A DNA stretch of 10,595 nt from contig JAKIYB010000111.1 of NCBI GenBank assembly GCA_022708765.1, forward strand, positions 1 to 10,595, written 5' to 3'. The number at the start of each line of letters is the position of its first letter. Position 1 is the first letter of the stretch. Shown here in pieces: positions 6,692-10,595 of the stretch. The position numbers and the translations under genes are program-made. The stretch is from Armatimonadota bacterium (GTDB taxonomy: Bacteria; Armatimonadota; Hebobacteria; CAIYQO01). The notes beneath the pieces were generated by a model. The model saw only the letters and a program-made list of their open reading frames with translations. It searched no databases and was not told the DNA's origin.

Positions 6692-7366
6692 ATGACGCTG
6701 GTTATTGATGACCTAGTGAAGGAGTTCGACGGTCCGCGCGGCGTGCTGCGGGTGCTGGATGGCGTATCGCTGACGCTCTCTTCCGGCGAGACCGCCGCCA
6801 TTGTTGGGCCATCCGGTTCCGGGAAGAGTACACTGTTGAACTGCATCGGGGCGCTGGACCGGCCGACGGAAGGGACGATCTGCCTGGATGACGTGGCGGC
6901 GCTGGACGGGGCGGTGCTGGCGGCTTACCGCGCGAAACACGTCGGCTTCATCTTTCAGGACCACCACTTGCTGCCGCAGTTGACCGCGTTGGAGAACGTG
7001 CTGCTGCCCACACTGGCGGCAAGGACGCAAGAAGGCGCAGAACTACGGGCGCGGGAACTGCTCGAGCGCATGGGCATCGCCGAACGGGCCGATGCCTTCC
7101 CGGCGCAAATGTCCGGCGGCGAGCGCCAGCGGGCTGCCGTGGCGCGGGCGCTGGTGAACGGCGCCGGCCTGCTGCTCTGCGACGAGCCTACCGGCAACCT
7201 GGACCGCGCCTCCAGCGAAGCGGTGGTTGACCTGCTGCTGCAGATTGCCACCGACGGCGTGATGGTCATCATGGTCACGCATAACCAGGAACTCGCTGCC
7301 CGCTTCGGCCGCGTGCTGGAACTGCGCGCTGGCAAGCTCGCACCCCTCCAGGAGGACTTGACGTGA
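6692..7366 (+). CDS. ABC transporter ATP-binding protein, LolD/MacB type
   Basis: A 224-residue ATPase, the normal size for LolD/MacB/FtsE-type exporters. It powers the membrane permease encoded next and acts on the cytoplasmic face. All motifs are intact: Walker A GPSGSGKST (39-47), Q-loop Gln89 in FIFQDHHLLP, signature MSGGERQR (140-147), Walker B LLLCDE with catalytic Glu165, D-loop GNLD (168-171) and switch His197. The FIFQ-x-LLP Q-loop and DEPTGNLD sequence are typical of this export subfamily, not of importers. The stop codon overlaps the permease GTG by 4 nt (GTGA), so the two are translationally coupled. A 50-nt gap separates it from the flavoprotein gene with no visible terminator, so read-through transcription is possible although the functions look unrelated. 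Confidence 0.96.
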   Translation: MTLVIDDLVKEFDGPRGVLRVLDGVSLTLSSGETAAIVGPSGSGKSTLLNCIGALDRPTEGTICLDDVAALDGAVLAAYRAKHVGFIFQDHHLLPQLTALENVLLPTLAARTQEGAELRARELLERMGIAERADAFPAQMSGGERQRAAVARALVNGAGLLLCDEPTGNLDRASSEAVVDLLLQIATDGVMVIMVTHNQELAARFGRVLELRAGKLAPLQEDLT

Positions 7367-10300
7367 CCCTCTTCCGCCTCATCGCCCGCGGCCTGCGCCA
7401 CTACCACCGCACTGGCCTTGCCATCATCTTCGGGGTAGCAGTAGCCGCCGCCGCCCTCACCGGCTCGCTGCTGGTGGGTCACTCGGTGAGCGGGAGTTTA
7501 CGGGACACGGCGCTGGCGCGGCTGGGAAATATTTCGCATGCCGTAACGGCACCGAGGGAGTTTCGCGCGCAGCTTGCCCCCGATTTGCGTTCACATAGCT
7601 GGGCTCGCGATTGCTCCGCGTTGTACCTCGCTACCGGCGCGGTGACCAATGCCGACACTGATGCCGTGGTTCCGAAGGTGAATATCATCGGCGTGGATGA
7701 CGGTTTCTGGAAGCTGTTTGACACGAAAGAGACCCTCGACGGCCGACAGGCCATCGCCAACGCCGCTCTCGCGCGTGATCTTAACCTTCGGAAAGACGAT
7801 GCTTGCCTTATCAACCTTGTTCACGGCGGCACGATGAGCAGCGGCAACCTGTTCGCCCAGCGCAGCCTCGACGCCACCCAACACACGCTGCGCGTCACCA
7901 TCGCCGATATCCTTCCCGACCGCGGTGCTGGTGGTTTCAGCCTCACCGTCGGCAGCGCAACGCCACGTAACCTGTTCGTCTCGCGCGAGTGGCTGCTTGA
8001 GATGCTTGATAAAGGCGATTCGGCAAACGGCATGGTTGTGCATGCTTGGTTCAAGTTTGAAGATGGGTTATTCAACAACCATTCAGACGTCATCAGTGAG
8101 TCCGTTAAAGATACCTGCACGCTGCAGGACTATGGCCTTTCTCTCGTCCCCGACAAAGGGCTCAACTGCCTGCTGCTGCGCAGTGTTGGTATGGTATTGC
8201 CGAATATCGTCGTGACGGCAGGGCGGGAAGCGGCGGAAGAGAGAAAAACTGTAGCACGACGCACGTCCGTCTATCTGGCGGAACGGATCTATCGGCCGAC
8301 AATTCATTTTAACTGGAATACGCTCTTCCAGCCACAACCAAAATTAGCAATTGGTAAATCAATCTCTTATGTGTTATTGGCTGGCATCGAGCGACAGCCG
8401 GGGAAATATGATTTCCTTCACGCAAAAAATCCGGTGTTGTTGAACGCCTGGGCAGCGGAAGACCTTGGCATAGAAGGATTCAGTTCCGACAACAACATTA
8501 TCCTGGAATCTCTCGTTCCGTCACTGGATGGACATTACACGACGAAGCCGTTCCGATTACAGTATGCCGGCACCGTGCCCATCAATCCCGCCCATGCCGC
8601 TCTCGTTCCTCCTATTGACGGCGTGTCCGACGCCGACCGTATTGACGCCTGGCAGGTGCCCTTCCCGGTGGATATGGCGCGCATCACCGACCGGGATGAG
8701 GCGTACTGGGAGCAGTACAAAACAACGCCAAAGGCGTATGTGGACCTGGAGACGATCCGAAAGATGTGGGCCAGCGGGCCGCAGGGGGAGGGCGCGGACT
8801 GGGTCACCTCGCTGATGGTGACGCCTCCGGCGGGGAAGACACTGGAGGAGTTCGCGAAGGAGTATGAAACTGCGCTACTGAAGCGCCTCGACCCCGCCGA
8901 TTTCGGTCTCGTTTTTCGCCCCATACGCGCGCAGGCACTGGCGGCGGCGACCGGCACCACCGATTTCGGGCAGCTCTTCATCGCTATGAGCTTTTTCCTG
9001 GTGGCGGCGGCCGCCGGACTGGCGGCGATGCTGATGCGGCTGATGGCGGAGGGGCGGGCGGCACAGGCGGGGGTGATGCTGGCGCAGGGATTCACCGCCG
9101 CGCGGGTGATGCGCGCCTTCCTGCTGGAGGGAACTATCCTCTCCGCCGCCGGCACGCTGCTCGGGGTGCCATTGGGCATCCTCTACGCGTGGGCGCTCAT
9201 CCGCGGCTTGACTTCCTGGTGGCAGGGCGCGGTGGGCGAGGCGGCACTGTGGCTGCACCCCGGCGCAGGACCGCTGGTCATCGGCGTCATCTCCGGTCTG
9301 CTCGTGGGCATTGGCGCCGTCGCCTGGGGCGTGCGTGGGCTCACTCGTCGCTCAGTGCCGACACTCCTCGCCGGTTGGCAAGCGCTGGAAATCCTGCCGG
9401 GACGGCGCGCGCCCGTCGCGCTGATCAGCGCCGTCGCGCTCATCCTCATCGCCTTCGTGTTTGTCCGGCTTGGCATCGGCAAGCTGCTCACCCCCGCCGT
9501 CGCCTTCTTCGCCGGCGGATCAGCGCTGCTGGCCGGCGGGTTGTGCGCCTGCGCGGCGCTGCTCGCGCGCTGGGTGACGCTTCCCATCCTGCCGGTGTCG
9601 CTGCCACGGCTGGCGCTGCGCAACGCCGCCGTCAACCGCGGGCGCAGCCTGCTGGTAGTGGGCTTGCTCGCCAGCGCCACCTTCGTGGTGGTCACCGTAG
9701 CGGCGAACGAGCGCGACTTCAGCCGCCTGGACAACCGTGACCGCGCCAGCGGTACCGGCGGCTTCCAACTGCGGGCCATCGCCACGGGCCCCCTGCCCTA
9801 CGACCTCAGCACCCCCGCCGGACGCGCGAATCTCGGCTTCAGCGACGAGGATGAGGCGTTGTTCACCGATGTCACGGTTTACCCCTTCCTGGTGAGCCCC
9901 GGCGACGACATCAGTTGCCTCAACTTGAACCGCCCCACCGCCCCGCGCGTCATCGGCGTGCCGCCAGCGATGGTGAAGCGCGGCGGTTTCACCCTGCAGG
10001 GCGCGGGCTGGAACTCTCTGCAGGATAAGGGCGACCCCATCCCCGCCTTCGGCGACGCGGAGAGTGTGACATGGACGCTGCACAGCGGGCTCAAGCAGAC
10101 GCTCCCGCTGCCGTTGCCGGACGGCAAGACGACGAACCTTCGCTTCGATGGCCTGGTCGCCGCCAGCATCTTCGGCAGCGAACTGCTCGTGTCCGAGGAG
10201 AACTTCAAAACACTCTTCCCCGGCATCGCCATGCCGCGTTACTTCCTCATCGAGACGCCGCCAGGGCAGGAACACGCCGTTGCGGAAGCGCTGCGGCGCA

Positions 10301-10595
10301 ACCTGGGGGAGTTGGGACTGGAAGTGCGCGACACCCGCGAGGTGCTGAACGGCTACATTCGCGTGCAAAATACCTATCTCTCGATGTTCCTCGCCATAGG
10401 CGGGCTGGGTATCCTGTTAGGGACGGTGGGCCTGCTCCTGGCGATGCTGCGCAACGCGCTGGAACGCCGCCGGGAATTCGCGCTGATGCTGGCGACGGGA
10501 TTTCGGACGGAGGAACTGTCGCGACTGCTGGTGCTGGAGAATGGCGGGCTGCTCATCGCCGGGCTATTGCTCGGTACGGGCGCGGCGCTCATTGC
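7363..10595 (+). CDS. Giant FtsX-family ABC transporter permease, C-terminus beyond the window
   Basis: At least 1077 residues, open to the window end. The GTG at 7363 overlaps the ATPase stop and has GGAGG 7 nt upstream (7351-7355). Residues about 17-40 are a first TM helix followed by LLVGHSVSGSLRD, a motif seen in large permeases of PVC-type bacteria. Residues about 45-530 form a very large extracytoplasmic domain. TM helices follow near 534-562, 587-615, 636-658, 684-702, 707-737 and 761-782, then a second extracytoplasmic domain (about 783-1003), and the last FtsX core begins near 1005-1030 and 1055-1077. Two FtsX cores in one chain mean a single subunit could supply both halves of the channel. 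The substrate is unknown; lipoprotein, lipid or peptide export is typical of the family. DNA for about residues 300-390 is distinctly AT-rich (near 47% GC) compared with about 70% in the C-terminal part. Confidence 0.93.
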   Translation, partial: MTLFRLIARGLRHYHRTGLAIIFGVAVAAAALTGSLLVGHSVSGSLRDTALARLGNISHAVTAPREFRAQLAPDLRSHSWARDCSALYLATGAVTNADTDAVVPKVNIIGVDDGFWKLFDTKETLDGRQAIANAALARDLNLRKDDACLINLVHGGTMSSGNLFAQRSLDATQHTLRVTIADILPDRGAGGFSLTVGSATPRNLFVSREWLLEMLDKGDSANGMVVHAWFKFEDGLFNNHSDVISESVKDTCTLQDYGLSLVPDKGLNCLLLRSVGMVLPNIVVTAGREAAEERKTVARRTSVYLAERIYRPTIHFNWNTLFQPQPKLAIGKSISYVLLAGIERQPGKYDFLHAKNPVLLNAWAAEDLGIEGFSSDNNIILESLVPSLDGHYTTKPFRLQYAGTVPINPAHAALVPPIDGVSDADRIDAWQVPFPVDMARITDRDEAYWEQYKTTPKAYVDLETIRKMWASGPQGEGADWVTSLMVTPPAGKTLEEFAKEYETALLKRLDPADFGLVFRPIRAQALAAATGTTDFGQLFIAMSFFLVAAAAGLAAMLMRLMAEGRAAQAGVMLAQGFTAARVMRAFLLEGTILSAAGTLLGVPLGILYAWALIRGLTSWWQGAVGEAALWLHPGAGPLVIGVISGLLVGIGAVAWGVRGLTRRSVPTLLAGWQALEILPGRRAPVALISAVALILIAFVFVRLGIGKLLTPAVAFFAGGSALLAGGLCACAALLARWVTLPILPVSLPRLALRNAAVNRGRSLLVVGLLASATFVVVTVAANERDFSRLDNRDRASGTGGFQLRAIATGPLPYDLSTPAGRANLGFSDEDEALFTDVTVYPFLVSPGDDISCLNLNRPTAPRVIGVPPAMVKRGGFTLQGAGWNSLQDKGDPIPAFGDAESVTWTLHSGLKQTLPLPLPDGKTTNLRFDGLVAASIFGSELLVSEENFKTLFPGIAMPRYFLIETPPGQEHAVAEALRRNLGELGLEVRDTREVLNGYIRVQNTYLSMFLAIGGLGILLGTVGLLLAMLRNALERRREFALMLATGFRTEELSRLLVLENGGLLIAGLLLGTGAALI

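Noticed and set aside
9520..10368. 282-codon minus-strand open frame opposite the permease
   Set aside because: Shadow frame; the plus-strand frame encodes consistent TM helices and an FtsX core.

Overview
The window is a GC-rich (roughly 60-65%) bacterial chromosome segment with six protein-coding genes, two of them cut by the window edges. No RNA genes, insertion sequences or CRISPR arrays were seen. Codon use, short gaps and GGAGG-type ribosome sites fit a bacterium. The very large FtsX-type permease starts with a motif I associate with Planctomycetes/Verrucomicrobia/Lentisphaerae-type genomes, and NADH/ferredoxin-type Fe-S flavoproteins are present. An anaerobic or fermentative member of that wider group is a plausible but low-confidence guess.

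Layout. (1) 1-1450, minus: a phosphoglucomutase/phosphomannomutase-family enzyme, missing its C-terminus, with an unusual N-terminal extension of about 155 residues and a near-consensus sigma70-type promoter. (2) 1451-1617: a divergent intergenic region with promoters in both directions. (3) 1618-4275, plus: one uninterrupted reading frame that joins two unrelated halves. The first is a zinc-ribbon/acidic-proline linker/single-TM protein; the second is a complete NuoF/HydB-type FMN and Fe-S subunit. (4) 4281-5111, plus: an AT-rich orphan gene of unknown function, placed between two redox genes. (5) 5145-6641, plus: an Fe-S flavoprotein with a NuoG-like [2Fe-2S] domain, a GltD-like Fe-S/FAD domain that lacks the usual NAD(P)H-binding lobe, and a C-terminal Fe-S domain. 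(6) 6692-7366 and 7363-10595 (runs off the end), plus: a translationally coupled LolD/MacB-type ABC exporter made of an ATPase and a giant FtsX-family permease.

How they fit together. The NuoF/HydB-like half and the flavoprotein look like partners: NAD(H) would react at the FMN site of the first, and electrons would run through Fe-S clusters to the FAD of the second. This combination recalls electron-bifurcating transhydrogenases of the Sporomusa type (Stn), but there is no NuoE-like subunit and no hydrogenase or formate dehydrogenase catalytic subunit in view. The ABC pair looks like an independent envelope system, perhaps for lipoprotein or lipid release or export of an unknown substrate. 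The most notable points are the zinc-ribbon/NuoF chimera, the loss of the NAD(P)H lobe from the flavoprotein, and the AT-rich foreign-looking gene between them.
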